Assembly (NCBI GenBank): GCA_964631175.1
Contig: CAZVWH010000029.1
Span: forward strand, 1-32,111
DNA from: CAZVWH01 sp964631175
Lineage (GTDB): Bacteria; Planctomycetota; Phycisphaerae; Sedimentisphaerales; Anaerobacaceae
Length of the DNA stretch: 32,111 nt
Direction: 5' to 3'
Positions 1 to 8,404 of the stretch are shown one piece after another. The notes below the pieces were generated by a model. It did no database searches. It worked only from the letters and a program-made list of their open reading frames with translations, and was not told the origin of the DNA. Positions within the stretch are counted from its first letter, which is position 1; the number at the start of each line of letters is the position of its first letter. The position numbers and the translations under genes were made by a program.

Positions 1-332
1 TAGGCTTACTCTGTTGAAAAGAGTTCAGAATGTCATTTCGAGCGAGCCGAAGGCGGGTCGAGGAATCTGATAAAATAGCTTTTTAGTTGACCCCTCGGCT
101 TTGCTCGGGGTGACGATAAAAAGGTTTTATTATAGGCTTACTCTGTTGAAAAGAGTTCAGAATGTCATTTCGAGCGAGCCGAAGGCGGGTCGAGGAATCT
201 GATAAAATAGCTTTTTAGTTGACCCCTCGGCTTTGCTCGGGGTGACGATAAAAAGGTTTTATTATAGGCTTGCTCTGTAGAAAAGAGTTCAGAATGTCAT
301 TTCGAGCGAGCCGAAGGCGAGTCGAGAAATCT
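1..332. repeat. 132-bp tandem direct repeat, two full copies and one partial
   Basis: Bases 1-132 and 133-264 are essentially identical, and a third copy starting at 265 matches for about 68 bp before diverging. Each unit opens with TAGGCTTACTCTGTTGAAAA, carries a TGTCATTTCGAGCGAGCC core of the kind seen in the other dispersed repeats of this window, and ends in an AT-rich tail. No reading frame of note is present. The near-perfect identity points to a recent duplication. Confidence 0.9.
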
Positions 333-410
333 GTTTTTGAGCAGATTTCTCCACTTCGCGTCCCTTGGGGACGCTTCGGTCGAAACGACGGTGAGGCTTT
401 TCAACAGAGC
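272..410. repeat. Inverted-repeat-ended MITE-like element
   Basis: The arms GCTCTGTAGAAAAG (272-285) and CTTTTCAACAGAGC (397-410) are inverted repeats with one mismatch. Nested inside is a second perfect inverted repeat, GAGAAATCTG (324-333) and CAGATTTCTC (342-351). There is no coding capacity. It overlaps the third copy of the 132-bp tandem repeat, whose left half seems derived from the same element. The rest of the gene-free stretch up to 1158 holds a degenerate repeat and nothing else that I recognise. Confidence 0.7.
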
Positions 411-707
411 ATTAGACGCTATAAGTAAGCATGGCTTTTCTTTAACGAGATAAATGTGAAATCTTTGGTTATATTTTTACCTTCACGGCTTTATTCTACG
501 ATTATATTTGATAGGTTATTGTTTCTTGGAAAATAATAACTCTGCATCAACAAGCCTTGCCGGTTAACTTGAAGATACTCATTCACAATGATTTTTCTAA
601 CGAGCAAAAGATCTAAAATCTCACTGCCGGATTTACGAACGTACATCTACGGCGGAAGATACCTATTGCCATTTTCAGAAATTTAATGTAACCTATTACA
701 TGTCGTT

Positions 708-858
708 GTCATCTCGACAGGACCAAGCATGCCCTGCCTGTCCCGAGCAAGGCCAAGAGGAGCATTAGCCGAGGCGCTGTAAGCTAAGTGGAGATATTTC
801 TTTCAATAGATTCCTTTGCTTTGTAGCGAAAATATCGGGACTCAGGTTGGAATGACAT
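708..858. repeat. Degenerate dispersed repeat
   Basis: The segment opens with GTCATCTCGAC and closes with GGAATGACAT, the same end pattern as the other dispersed repeats, and contains GAGCAAGG and CCGAGG blocks seen elsewhere. It looks like a decayed copy. The flanks (411-707 and 859-1158) show no convincing gene. Confidence 0.5.
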
Positions 859-1158
859 GGCCAGACATTAAAAGCAATACAAACTTTTTAGAAATGGCAC
901 TATATAGTATCAGATGCTTCAGAGATTATTTTGTGGGCGATAATATATATATAAGTGAATCTAAGATAGAATACGATGCTTGCTTTATCCGAAAAAAAAC
1001 GGACAGGCAAACAAATTTAACACCTTTTCGCTTAAAAGAACCATGGATGATTTTGCGAAGAAAGGAGATGCTACCATAAGCTAAACTTATGTATTCAAAA
1101 GAGATAATTTAAGTGGTAATAGGGGGAATTTCTAACAATCAATTAGGAGGCAAGAGAA

Positions 1159-2658
1159 ATGAAAACAAGTTCCATATTAGCAAAAATTATGGTCGTAACT
1201 CTTGTATCTTTGCTCCTGGGCGCGGAAGCAACAGCGGTTACTTATTGCAGTGTTGATGTTAACATACCTATTCCAGACAAAAGCACGATTTATTCCTCTT
1301 TGACTGTGCCGGATTCATTTGTAATTCAGGATATCAACGTCGAACTTTACATTACGCATACCTGGGATGCTGACCTGGAAGTGTTTCTCATCGCACCCGA
1401 TGGGACGCCAGTGGAGTTGTTTAGCGGCGTTGGAGGTAATAACAATAATTTTGTAAAAACCGTTCTCGATGATGAAGCCGATGAATCAATTACGCAAGGC
1501 TCTGCACCGTTTACAGGGGCCTTCCAGCCCGAGGGCAACCTGAGTGACTTCGATGGTATGAATGCCCAAGGTATCTGGCAGCTCGAAATTACGGATGATG
1601 CCACCGGGGATTTTGGTACTCTGCATTCATGGTGTTTGATCTTCGGGCCAGATTACCAACCTTCGCTTAAGCCGACCAATCCGAATCCGCCGGACGGTGC
1701 CGAAAACCAGCCGGTGGATACGTGTTTGTCATGGGATGGCGGTGCTGCCATTACTACTACCGCTTGCGGCGGCTATACTCTTATTGATAGTGATGAAGCT
1801 GGTGGCCCCTCATTCAACGATTACTGGATTGATATTGCCGGAACCGGAACGAATCTGAACCTTACAGATGAAAGTTATGCCTTCTATATTGACTTGCCCT
1901 TTAATTTCAACTTCTATGGAGAGCTTTATAATCAGGTAGTCGTTTCCTCCAATGGGACTATCTATTTCCAAGATATGTATATGGGGATTTCTAATGTCTG
2001 TATTCCGGGAACCAATGTATACGAAGTCGATAGTTTCATCGCTCTCTATTGGGACGATCTTGTTCCATTGGATGACAAGAATGTTTACTACCAGATTATT
2101 GGTGACCAGCCTAATCGTGTTCTTGTATTGCAATGGGACGATGTAAGGATCTTCGGGTTGACAGATAGACTCACCGTTCAAGCTCAGCTATTTGAAACTT
2201 CTAACGACATCCTTCTACTTTACGCCGATCCCAGTTCAGAAGCCGGCTCTGGTGCCACGGTGGGAATCCAAGGAGATTCAAGTTGCGGTTTACAGTATTT
2301 ATGCAACGAAGCAAAACTGCATTCCGATTTGGCAGTCCTATTCACGTGGGATTATCCGACGACTTGGGATGTTTACCTTGGAACAAATCCGAGCGCTCTG
2401 AAGCTGGTTGCGACCAATCTCAACGAACAATATTTCTGTCCGTGTGGGTCGCAAATTCCGTGTGTGCTGGACAGTTGGACGTGGTATTTTTGGAAAGTCG
2501 TGACCAAGGGTCCCTCCAGTGAGATGCCTGGACCGATCTGGTCATTCAAGACCATGTGCCCCGTAGACCTCAACCACGATGGCATAGTGGACGAGCATGA
2601 TCTTGATATCTTTATTGAAAGATGGCTTGAAGCAGTGTCCAGTTCTGCCTTGCTTTAG
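1159..2658 (+). CDS. Secreted P-domain protein with dockerin-like C-terminal tail
   Basis: This is an exported protein of unknown substrate. Residues 1-26 are a Sec signal peptide (hydrophobic core 10-21, AxA near 22-26). Residues about 30-163 match a proprotein-convertase P domain, a beta-sandwich usually attached to secreted proteases; the DADLEVFLIAPDGT and GIWQLEITDDATGDFGTL stretches are typical. Residues about 200-395 form a beta-rich module with NGTIYF and ALYWDDL, common in planctomycete surface proteins. A fibronectin-like stretch follows. The tail (467-491) has CPVDLNHDGIVDEHDLDIF, one EF-hand/dockerin-like calcium loop. Such tails normally carry two loops; here the protein stops 8 residues after the first, so it may be truncated. 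No protease catalytic domain is present. AGGAGG lies just upstream of the ATG, supporting this start. Confidence 0.85.
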   Translation: MKTSSILAKIMVVTLVSLLLGAEATAVTYCSVDVNIPIPDKSTIYSSLTVPDSFVIQDINVELYITHTWDADLEVFLIAPDGTPVELFSGVGGNNNNFVKTVLDDEADESITQGSAPFTGAFQPEGNLSDFDGMNAQGIWQLEITDDATGDFGTLHSWCLIFGPDYQPSLKPTNPNPPDGAENQPVDTCLSWDGGAAITTTACGGYTLIDSDEAGGPSFNDYWIDIAGTGTNLNLTDESYAFYIDLPFNFNFYGELYNQVVVSSNGTIYFQDMYMGISNVCIPGTNVYEVDSFIALYWDDLVPLDDKNVYYQIIGDQPNRVLVLQWDDVRIFGLTDRLTVQAQLFETSNDILLLYADPSSEAGSGATVGIQGDSSCGLQYLCNEAKLHSDLAVLFTWDYPTTWDVYLGTNPSALKLVATNLNEQYFCPCGSQIPCVLDSWTWYFWKVVTKGPSSEMPGPIWSFKTMCPVDLNHDGIVDEHDLDIFIERWLEAVSSSALL

Positions 2659-2720
2659 GGGTGTGGCAAATCTTTCTGGCATTGCATAAGACTATATTTG
2701 AGAAGAAGTTACTTGCCGTT

Positions 2721-2850
2721 GTTATTGCGAGCGAGGCGGAGCCGAGCGCGGCAATCTCAATCGTTACAAGTCGAAGATTGCCACGGCCTACACCCGCTTA
2801 TGCGGGTGAAAGCTTGCCCCTGCGGAAGCAGGCGTAGGCCTCGCAATGAC
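2721..2850. repeat. Palindromic dispersed repeat with GCGAG/CTCGC ends
   Basis: The segment opens with GTTATTGCGAG and closes with CTCGCAATGAC, forming imperfect inverted ends. Internal GCAATCTC and GATTGCC blocks are typical of this repeat family, which recurs at 9799-9876 and 27521-27646. It sits between the P-domain gene and the acyltransferase gene. Confidence 0.75.
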
Positions 2851-2896
2851 GTACCCAGGCCTAATGTTTTCAATAGAGCAAAAGGCTTTCTAAAAC

Positions 2897-2924
2897 TTGA
2901 CAGCAGCTATCACGAGTCTAAAAT
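2897..2924 (+). promoter_or_regulatory. Promoter of the LpxL-like gene, possibly leaderless
   Basis: A perfect -35 TTGACA (2897-2902) is followed after 16 bp by TAAAAT (2919-2924, five of six matches to the -10 consensus). The ATG at 2934 is only 9 nt after the -10 box, so transcription would begin at or within a few bases of the start codon. No Shine-Dalgarno sequence is visible there. Confidence 0.55.
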
Positions 2925-2933
2925 CAACAGCCT

Positions 2934-3890
2934 ATGTCTGACTCGACGCCACGAAAGAAGAAAAAGAAAAAAAACAATCTTGTCACAGATTGGTTACTCT
3001 ATCTTGCGTTGCGGATTCTTGTGGTTTTCCTCTATTTATTCGATGTCGAGACCAATCTGAATACTGCGTGTTTTCTCGGCAGACTGTTGTGGAAACACTA
3101 TCATCGCGGACGCAAGCGAGCTTTAGATAACCTTCGTGCCAGTTTTCCGGAAAAAAGCGAGCAATGGATATGGCAAACAGGTCGGCGAAGCTTCGAACAT
3201 ATCGCGATGCTGGCTATTGATATTCTGTTTACGCCACGATTAGTGAAAAAATATAAGTGGCGCGACTATTCGCGGTATAAAAACGTCGAAAGAGCCAAAT
3301 GGCTGATGCAGGAAGGCAAAGGTATATTAATGGTCGCCGCTCATTACAGTAACTTTGAGATCATGGGCTATCTGCTGGGGCTGTTCGGCTTTAATATTTA
3401 CAGTGTTGCCCGGCCGTTGGATAACAAGTTTATTAGCAGGTACTTATATAAGGTCCGCCGGCAAGCCGGGCAAAAGATAGTCGATAAAAAAGGTGCTGCA
3501 GAGCTTATGGCAAAGCTCTCCTCAAGCGGTGCGACGCTGTGCTTTATCGTGGACCAGGATGCGGGCAGAAAGGGAATATTCGTGGATTTTTTTGGCCGTA
3601 AGGCCAGTACTTACAAGAGCATAGGACTGCTGGCTATCACCAATAATATCCCAATTGCCGTGGGCTACAGCAGAAGACTTGATAACCGATTTTACTTCGA
3701 AATCGGTATCAACCGCATTATTTTCCCCGAAGAGTGGATTGGCCAAGACGAGCCGCTCACATGGATTACCGCAGAATATACCAAGGCGATTGAGGAATTT
3801 GTACGGCAGGACCCCAGCCAATACTGGTGGCTCCATAGGAGATGGAAGCATCGACCGATAGAGGAAAGACAGCGCTCTCAGATAGAATGA
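2934..3890 (+). CDS. LpxL/HtrB-family lipid A-type acyltransferase
   Basis: It probably transfers an acyl chain to a lipid A precursor or related glycolipid at the inner membrane. The 318-residue length fits the family. A lysine run (8-13) precedes a membrane anchor at about 16-37. The acyltransferase HxxxxE motif is H137-YSNF-E142, followed by V206-DQDAGRKG, FVDFFGR, and the C-terminal YWWLHRRWKHRP, all characteristic of the LpxL/LpxM/HtrB family. The substrate cannot be told from sequence; a phospholipid or ornithine-lipid role is an alternative. It is a single gene on its own promoter: the next gene starts 250 bp later behind a separate promoter. The start was chosen for the promoter spacing and because a membrane anchor follows directly; there is no clear ribosome binding site. 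Confidence 0.85.
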   Translation: MSDSTPRKKKKKKNNLVTDWLLYLALRILVVFLYLFDVETNLNTACFLGRLLWKHYHRGRKRALDNLRASFPEKSEQWIWQTGRRSFEHIAMLAIDILFTPRLVKKYKWRDYSRYKNVERAKWLMQEGKGILMVAAHYSNFEIMGYLLGLFGFNIYSVARPLDNKFISRYLYKVRRQAGQKIVDKKGAAELMAKLSSSGATLCFIVDQDAGRKGIFVDFFGRKASTYKSIGLLAITNNIPIAVGYSRRLDNRFYFEIGINRIIFPEEWIGQDEPLTWITAEYTKAIEEFVRQDPSQYWWLHRRWKHRPIEERQRSQIE

Positions 3891-3980
3891 TTCTCCCACA
3901 TTTTTTTCGTCACGTCCCGTGCACCTGAATTGGACCTGCCGAGTACGAATTTCCAGTTTTGCATTTAGGAACTTTTTATG

Positions 3981-4010
3981 TTGACAGGAAAACCATATTC
4001 TTTTTATTAT
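3981..4010 (+). promoter_or_regulatory. Candidate promoter of the beta-glucosidase/symporter operon
   Basis: A perfect TTGACA (3981-3986) is followed after 18 bp by TATTAT (4005-4010, five of six). It would give a leader of about 125 nt before the GH1 start at 4141, long enough for regulation, though I see no recognisable riboswitch in it. Confidence 0.5.
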
Positions 4011-4140
4011 CAGCCTTCCGTTTTCCGGCCATGGCGAAGACGGCGAGGACAGAGGATAGAATTTCTGATTGTTATCTTCTGAAATCCGGCTTCTGCTTTC
4101 TGGCACGATTTATTTAAAGGCGAATAAAACGGGGCTTTAG

Positions 4141-5532
4141 ATGAAGAAATTTCCTAAGGGTTTCACATGGGGTACAGCAACCGCCAGTTACCAGATCGAA
4201 GGAGCGTGGCTCGAGGGTGGTAAAGGACCTTCTATCTGGGATACCTTCACTCATATTCCTGGACGCATAGCCAATGGAGATACCGGTGACGTCACGTGTG
4301 ACCATTACCATCGCTACAAAGAGGATGTCGCCCTGATGGCCGAGCTCGGCCTAAAGGCATATCGGTTCTCTCTGGCCTGGCCGAGGATTCTGCCGGATGG
4401 CCGAGGCAAGCCCAATTCCGATGGAATTCGGTTTTACTCCGACCTGATCGATACTTTACTGGATCACGGCATAACACCTTGGGTAACGTTGTACCATTGG
4501 GATTTGCCCTTGGCCTTGCAGCTCGAGCTTGATGGCTGGCTGAATCCGGACATGGCGGGAATCTTCCGACGGTACGCTGAGATATGCTTCGAGAATTTTG
4601 GCGACCGTATCAAGCACTGGATCACATTGAATGAACCTTGGGTTGTAGCTGTCATGGGATATTCCAAGGGCATAATGCCACCGGGACGTAAATCGCTGAC
4701 AGAACCTTATGTGGTAGCTCATCAGCTTCTTCGTGCCCATGCTCAGGCGGTAGATGTATATCGCGAGAAATACCAACCAAAGCAGAAGGGTCGAATTGGT
4801 ATAACCAACAACTGCGACTGGCGGGAGCCTCGCACGAACTCGGAAAAAGACAAACAAGCAGCCCAACGCTCCCTGGAGTTCTTCCTTGGATGGTTCGCTG
4901 ATCCGATATATCGCGGCGACTACTGCGAGGTCATACGGAAACAAGTGGCAGAACGCCTGCCCACGTTTACTGCTGAAGACAAGGCCTTGCTCCATGGCTC
5001 GTGTGACTTCTTCGGGCTCAACCACTACAGCACGGCGTATGTTTCACATGTCGAGCAGGACCGGATAGTCGAGGTTGATGTTTATCAGAACGGCGGTATC
5101 CTTCAGGACCAGGAGTTGAACCTGTCGGCTGACGAGAGCTGGAAGAAAACCGATATGGGCTGGTACGTCGTGCCATGGGGCTGTCGCAAGCTGCTGGGTT
5201 GGATCGATAATCGATACGACCATCCGGAGATTGTCATCACGGAGAACGGCTGCGCTTTGCGGGACCACGTGGAGGACGGAGCAGTCAACGACACCGAACG
5301 AATCAATTTCCTGAACGGTTACATCGGTGCATGTCACGACGCCGTTGAGGCAGGCATCAAGCTGCGGGGCTATTTTCTCTGGTCCTTTATGGATAACTTT
5401 GAATGGGCGTTGGGATTCACCAAACGCTTTGGTATCAATTATGTTGATTTCCAGAGCGGTCGGCGAATTCCTAAAGCATCAGCGAAGTGGTATAGTAATG
5501 TGGTTAAAAATAACGGACTGGCGGAGACATGA
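4141..5532 (+). CDS. GH1 family beta-glucosidase
   Basis: A cytoplasmic glycoside hydrolase (no signal peptide) that hydrolyses beta-linked disaccharides or aryl glucosides by the retaining mechanism. The N-terminal GH1 signature FPKGFTWGTATASYQIEGAW is complete. The acid/base glutamate is E165 in TLNEPW and the nucleophile is E368 in VITENG. The 463-residue length is normal for bacterial GH1, and the sugar-binding WSFMDNFEW near the C terminus is intact. It is the first gene of a cluster with an SSS symporter, so imported cellobiose-like sugars are the likely substrate (inference). A beta-galactosidase or 6-phospho-glucosidase activity cannot be excluded; the absence of a PTS nearby argues against the latter. 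Confidence 0.95.
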   Translation: MKKFPKGFTWGTATASYQIEGAWLEGGKGPSIWDTFTHIPGRIANGDTGDVTCDHYHRYKEDVALMAELGLKAYRFSLAWPRILPDGRGKPNSDGIRFYSDLIDTLLDHGITPWVTLYHWDLPLALQLELDGWLNPDMAGIFRRYAEICFENFGDRIKHWITLNEPWVVAVMGYSKGIMPPGRKSLTEPYVVAHQLLRAHAQAVDVYREKYQPKQKGRIGITNNCDWREPRTNSEKDKQAAQRSLEFFLGWFADPIYRGDYCEVIRKQVAERLPTFTAEDKALLHGSCDFFGLNHYSTAYVSHVEQDRIVEVDVYQNGGILQDQELNLSADESWKKTDMGWYVVPWGCRKLLGWIDNRYDHPEIVITENGCALRDHVEDGAVNDTERINFLNGYIGACHDAVEAGIKLRGYFLWSFMDNFEWALGFTKRFGINYVDFQSGRRIPKASAKWYSNVVKNNGLAET

Positions 5533-5569
5533 GCCAAGCGTAAAGCAGTCTGTTTAACTAAAGGGGTTT

Positions 5570-5595
5570 CCCAAACGCCAAAGGTCGCGTTTGGG
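5570..5595 (+). promoter_or_regulatory. Intercistronic hairpin between GH1 gene and small membrane gene
   Basis: CCCAAACGC (5570-5578) and GCGTTTGGG (5587-5595) form a perfect 9-bp stem with an 8-nt loop. No T-run follows, so it is more likely an mRNA processing or stability element, or a partial terminator, than a strong intrinsic terminator. It sits 24 bp before the next start codon. Confidence 0.5.
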
Positions 5596-5618
5596 GGCCC
5601 TCGAGAAGAGGTTGAGCT

Positions 5619-5861
5619 ATGATCGAAGAACAAACGGATTCATCGCATAAAGAGCTGCGTCCTTTGGGGATTTTGGGAATATTCTGGCTCGTTATGGGCC
5701 TGCTTGTTTACATAGCCGCGTTGTTTGTGGAGGCTAACGAGTATGTGTCCCGGACACAGGGCATTACGACGAACCTCGCAGCCGGTTCGATTCTAACGTT
5801 AATAGGCATTTTCTGTCTCTATCGAGGACGAAAAAAGAAAATCCCCAAACAGAACAGGTAG
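5619..5861 (+). CDS. Small two-helix membrane protein, upstream of symporter
   Basis: An 80-residue protein with two predicted membrane helices (about 17-38 and 52-70), separated by a short loop, and a strongly basic C terminus (RGRKKKIPKQNR) that would stay cytoplasmic. I do not recognise the family. It lies between the GH1 gene and the SSS symporter, 70 bp upstream of the latter, which suggests an accessory role in the transport operon (inference). An AGAGG sequence 9 nt before the ATG serves as ribosome binding site. Confidence 0.65.
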   Translation: MIEEQTDSSHKELRPLGILGIFWLVMGLLVYIAALFVEANEYVSRTQGITTNLAAGSILTLIGIFCLYRGRKKKIPKQNR

Positions 5862-5931
5862 TGACCTGTAAGGTCGCAACTACGGTTCCATGTTGAGCTA
5901 ATACCTTGGACTGCTGAGAAAGGCAAACGAT

Positions 5932-7470
5932 ATGGAAATAAATATCACAGGCATTGACTTTTTCATTGTGGTCGCTTATCTGGTCGCGATTCCGTGCTTT
6001 GGTTTTTATTTCAAAAGGTATGTTAAGAGTGAGAAGGACTTCTTTTTAGCTGGGCGTATGCTGCCCTGGTGGATTATAGGTTTTTCTATCATCGGTACTA
6101 ATATTGGCGCTAATGATTTTTGCGGAGCGGCTGGTGGTGCCTATCGCTTTGGTCTAAACCAGGTCCATTTTGAATGGATGGGTGCGATACCGGCTATAGT
6201 CCTGTCGGCGCTTCTCTTCGTGCCATACTTCTGGAGGGCTGGTGTCTATACCGTCCCGGAGTTTCTGGGCAGACGCTACAACCCATTTGTCCGCCTCGTC
6301 CAGACTATCTTGTGGGGAGGATTTATGATCTTTATGCTCGGGCAGTTCTTCTGGGCCAGCGGGCTGATGCTGGAAGAATACATGGGCATCCCTCTGGTCT
6401 ATGGGATGCTCATCACTGCTGTAGTCGTGGGTCTGTACACCGTCTTGGGTGGTCTGGCCGCCGTGGCTATGACGGATGTAGTGCAGATACTTGTCATGTT
6501 CGTAGGCGGTTTCTCGCTGACCATTCTGGGCCTGATGTGCGTCGGAGGCTGGTCGGGCCTGGCTGAGAAAGTCACTGCCTTGCATCCTAATCACATGAAT
6601 TTATTTCTGCCTGTCGATCATCCCGTCTATCCCTGGCCGGGTGTGGTTCTCGGCCTTTGCTTTGTTGCATCTCCTGCCTGGTGGTGCTGCAATCAGGCCA
6701 TCATTCAGCGGACGCTGGGTGCCAAGAGCGAATGGGATGCCAAGGCCGGCATGATGTTCGCAGCGCTACCGAAGATGTTCGTTCCGATTTTGACTACGGT
6801 GCCGGGCCTGATAGCCCTTGCTTTATACCCGGAGCTCACAGCGGAAAATATGGATAAAGCCTATCCCTGGGTAATTAAAAACCTGCTGCCAACTGGCTTG
6901 ACGGGATTGGTGTTCGCAGCGTTTTTGGCGGCTCTGTTGTCGAGTGTGGACTCGACGGTAAATTCTGCGGCAACGCTCTTTACGAAAGATATTTATTGCG
7001 AGTACATTGTACGCAAGGGTTCCGACCGGCACTACCTGCTGGTAGGTCGCATTATGACAGCGGCTTTTATTATCCTCGCCATTTTCATCGCTCCGGTTAA
7101 CAAGTATTTTCCGGGCCTTTTCGTGGCTGGAGGGACGATGCTTTCGTTGTTCCAGGGGCCAACGCTTGCCATCCTTTTACTGGGCATTTATTGGCGCAGG
7201 GCAAACAAAGCCGGTGGCGTGGTTGGAATGCTCGGCGGCGTGGCGGTCTCAACCGGCTTGTACTTCGGCACTTGGCGAGCCTTAGGTGAGCCTATCAGCT
7301 TTATGTATATATCATGGTGGTCTTTCCTGGCGGGCTTAGTGATCACAACAATCGTAAGCCTCTTGACTAAGCCCCAACCGGTGGAGGAATTACAAGGTTT
7401 GGTATATGGTCTTATTATGAAAGACGAAAACGTACAGGAAACTTTAGCCGACAGGGCGAAAGGAGATTAA
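5932..7470 (+). CDS. SSS-family sodium/solute (probably sugar) symporter
   Basis: An inner-membrane sodium:solute symporter of the SSS family (SglT/SGLT fold). The 512-residue length and about 13-14 hydrophobic helices fit. Family marks include GTNIGANDFCGAAGGAYRFG near the N terminus, the YTVPEFLGRRYNP segment, and DSTVNSAATLFTKDIY near residues 340-355, where conserved Ser/Thr residues contribute to the sodium site. The GH1 hydrolase upstream supports a sugar or glycoside substrate (inference). Small membrane-protein genes flank it on both sides. A GAAAGG sequence before the ATG is an acceptable ribosome binding site, and the 3' end carries the AAGGAG for the next gene. Confidence 0.93.
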   Translation: MEINITGIDFFIVVAYLVAIPCFGFYFKRYVKSEKDFFLAGRMLPWWIIGFSIIGTNIGANDFCGAAGGAYRFGLNQVHFEWMGAIPAIVLSALLFVPYFWRAGVYTVPEFLGRRYNPFVRLVQTILWGGFMIFMLGQFFWASGLMLEEYMGIPLVYGMLITAVVVGLYTVLGGLAAVAMTDVVQILVMFVGGFSLTILGLMCVGGWSGLAEKVTALHPNHMNLFLPVDHPVYPWPGVVLGLCFVASPAWWCCNQAIIQRTLGAKSEWDAKAGMMFAALPKMFVPILTTVPGLIALALYPELTAENMDKAYPWVIKNLLPTGLTGLVFAAFLAALLSSVDSTVNSAATLFTKDIYCEYIVRKGSDRHYLLVGRIMTAAFIILAIFIAPVNKYFPGLFVAGGTMLSLFQGPTLAILLLGIYWRRANKAGGVVGMLGGVAVSTGLYFGTWRALGEPISFMYISWWSFLAGLVITTIVSLLTKPQPVEELQGLVYGLIMKDENVQETLADRAKGD

Positions 7471-7475
7471 GATAG

Positions 7476-7715
7476 ATGGGCGGTTGGCTTAAATCAATGC
7501 TGTACTTCGAGTGGCTCGTGGGAACACATATTAATCTTGCGAGCTATGTCATGGTTGTGGTCTTTGTTTTCACAGCTCTGTGGGCCTGGACCTTCAAACG
7601 TGACTACATTTTCGAAGGTGCTCCGTCTCAGCATCGCTGGCGGGATATCCGGATTTGGGCGGTGATACTGCTGGCTGTGCAGACAGTTCTCTATGTTCAC
7701 TTTGGCATAAAGTAG
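7476..7715 (+). CDS. Small two-helix membrane protein, downstream of symporter
   Basis: A 79-residue protein with hydrophobic helices at about 18-38 and 59-76. I know of no functional assignment. Its start is 5 bp after the symporter stop, with AAGGAG inside the end of the symporter gene, so the two are almost certainly co-translated. A subunit or assembly partner of the symporter is the simplest guess, by analogy with small partner proteins of other SSS carriers; this is inference. Confidence 0.75.
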   Translation: MGGWLKSMLYFEWLVGTHINLASYVMVVVFVFTALWAWTFKRDYIFEGAPSQHRWRDIRIWAVILLAVQTVLYVHFGIK

Positions 7716-7724
7716 TATCGTCTT

Positions 7725-8255
7725 ATGTATATTTGTCCTGTCATATCTGCGGCTCAAGCCCGGAAAATCTTCACAGAGCATAAAAGGCGTAATCCCCTCA
7801 GCTTTTTCCGCCGGGCAGAGTTCAAAAAAGCCGAGCTGTTTCATGTCCCACTGCACTTATTTGAGATTCTCATTCAAGCAGAGGTAAAATCATGGACTAC
7901 GGTCATCTGCTGTGATGCGATTCTTGGAGAGACGGCCATATTTCAGGGCCAGGACCACCAGCACAGTGAACACGCCCAAGGGACAGTGTGTACTGCGATA
8001 CTGTCACCGGAGCAGGTTACCGAACGAGTCAGGAGATATGGCCGTGTCCTGATTCTGGATCAATCTTTGGGATACGGCAGGAAAGCCTCGTTGCAGGATG
8101 TGAGCTTTGTTGAGACGGTGTTTTATCCTTATTGGATCGGCTATTTTGAAAGGAAGGGACGCTATGATTTTCGAGTAGCTGACGGCATAACAGGGCAATT
8201 ACAAGGGCCTAAGCTGCGCCGCCTGTTCCTCCAGGCCCTGAGTCAGCTTTCATGA
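7725..8255 (+). CDS. Conserved-looking protein of unknown function in transport operon
   Basis: A 176-residue soluble protein that I do not recognise. It lacks a signal peptide and membrane helices. The N-terminal half is basic (KIFTEHKRRNPLSFFRRAEFKK); a central acidic/His stretch (FQGQDHQHSEH) and a C-terminal aromatic block (FYPYWIGYFERKGRYDFRV) followed by ADGITGQLQG stand out. The last block reads like a beta-strand pair ending a small domain. The start lies 9 bp after the stop of the small membrane gene, without a good ribosome binding site, suggesting translational coupling. Last gene of the presumed operon. Confidence 0.65.
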   Translation: MYICPVISAAQARKIFTEHKRRNPLSFFRRAEFKKAELFHVPLHLFEILIQAEVKSWTTVICCDAILGETAIFQGQDHQHSEHAQGTVCTAILSPEQVTERVRRYGRVLILDQSLGYGRKASLQDVSFVETVFYPYWIGYFERKGRYDFRVADGITGQLQGPKLRRLFLQALSQLS

Positions 8256-8404
8256 ACGGCTTCAGCTATCAAGATTGCTCGATTATTTAATGCTTTACTA
8301 TCGAAGGAAATCTTCCATATAGCCTTATAAGTCCGTATAATAAACAAAACGAAAATTTATTCGTATTAAGAAATTGTAAAACTGTCAACTGAAGGAGAAT
8401 AAGA

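Noticed and set aside
816..1079. 87-codon open frame with a TTG start
   Set aside because: It begins inside a degenerate dispersed repeat, has no ribosome binding site and shows no recognisable protein features.
2698..3060. 120-codon plus-strand frame rich in arginine
   Set aside because: It spans a dispersed repeat and overlaps the acyltransferase start in another frame.
8371..8387. Sequence TAAAACTGTCA resembling a Pho-box half before the alkaline phosphatase gene
   Set aside because: It lies downstream of the only -10-like box and 17 bp before the start codon, the wrong place for PhoB activation, and the other half-site is poor.
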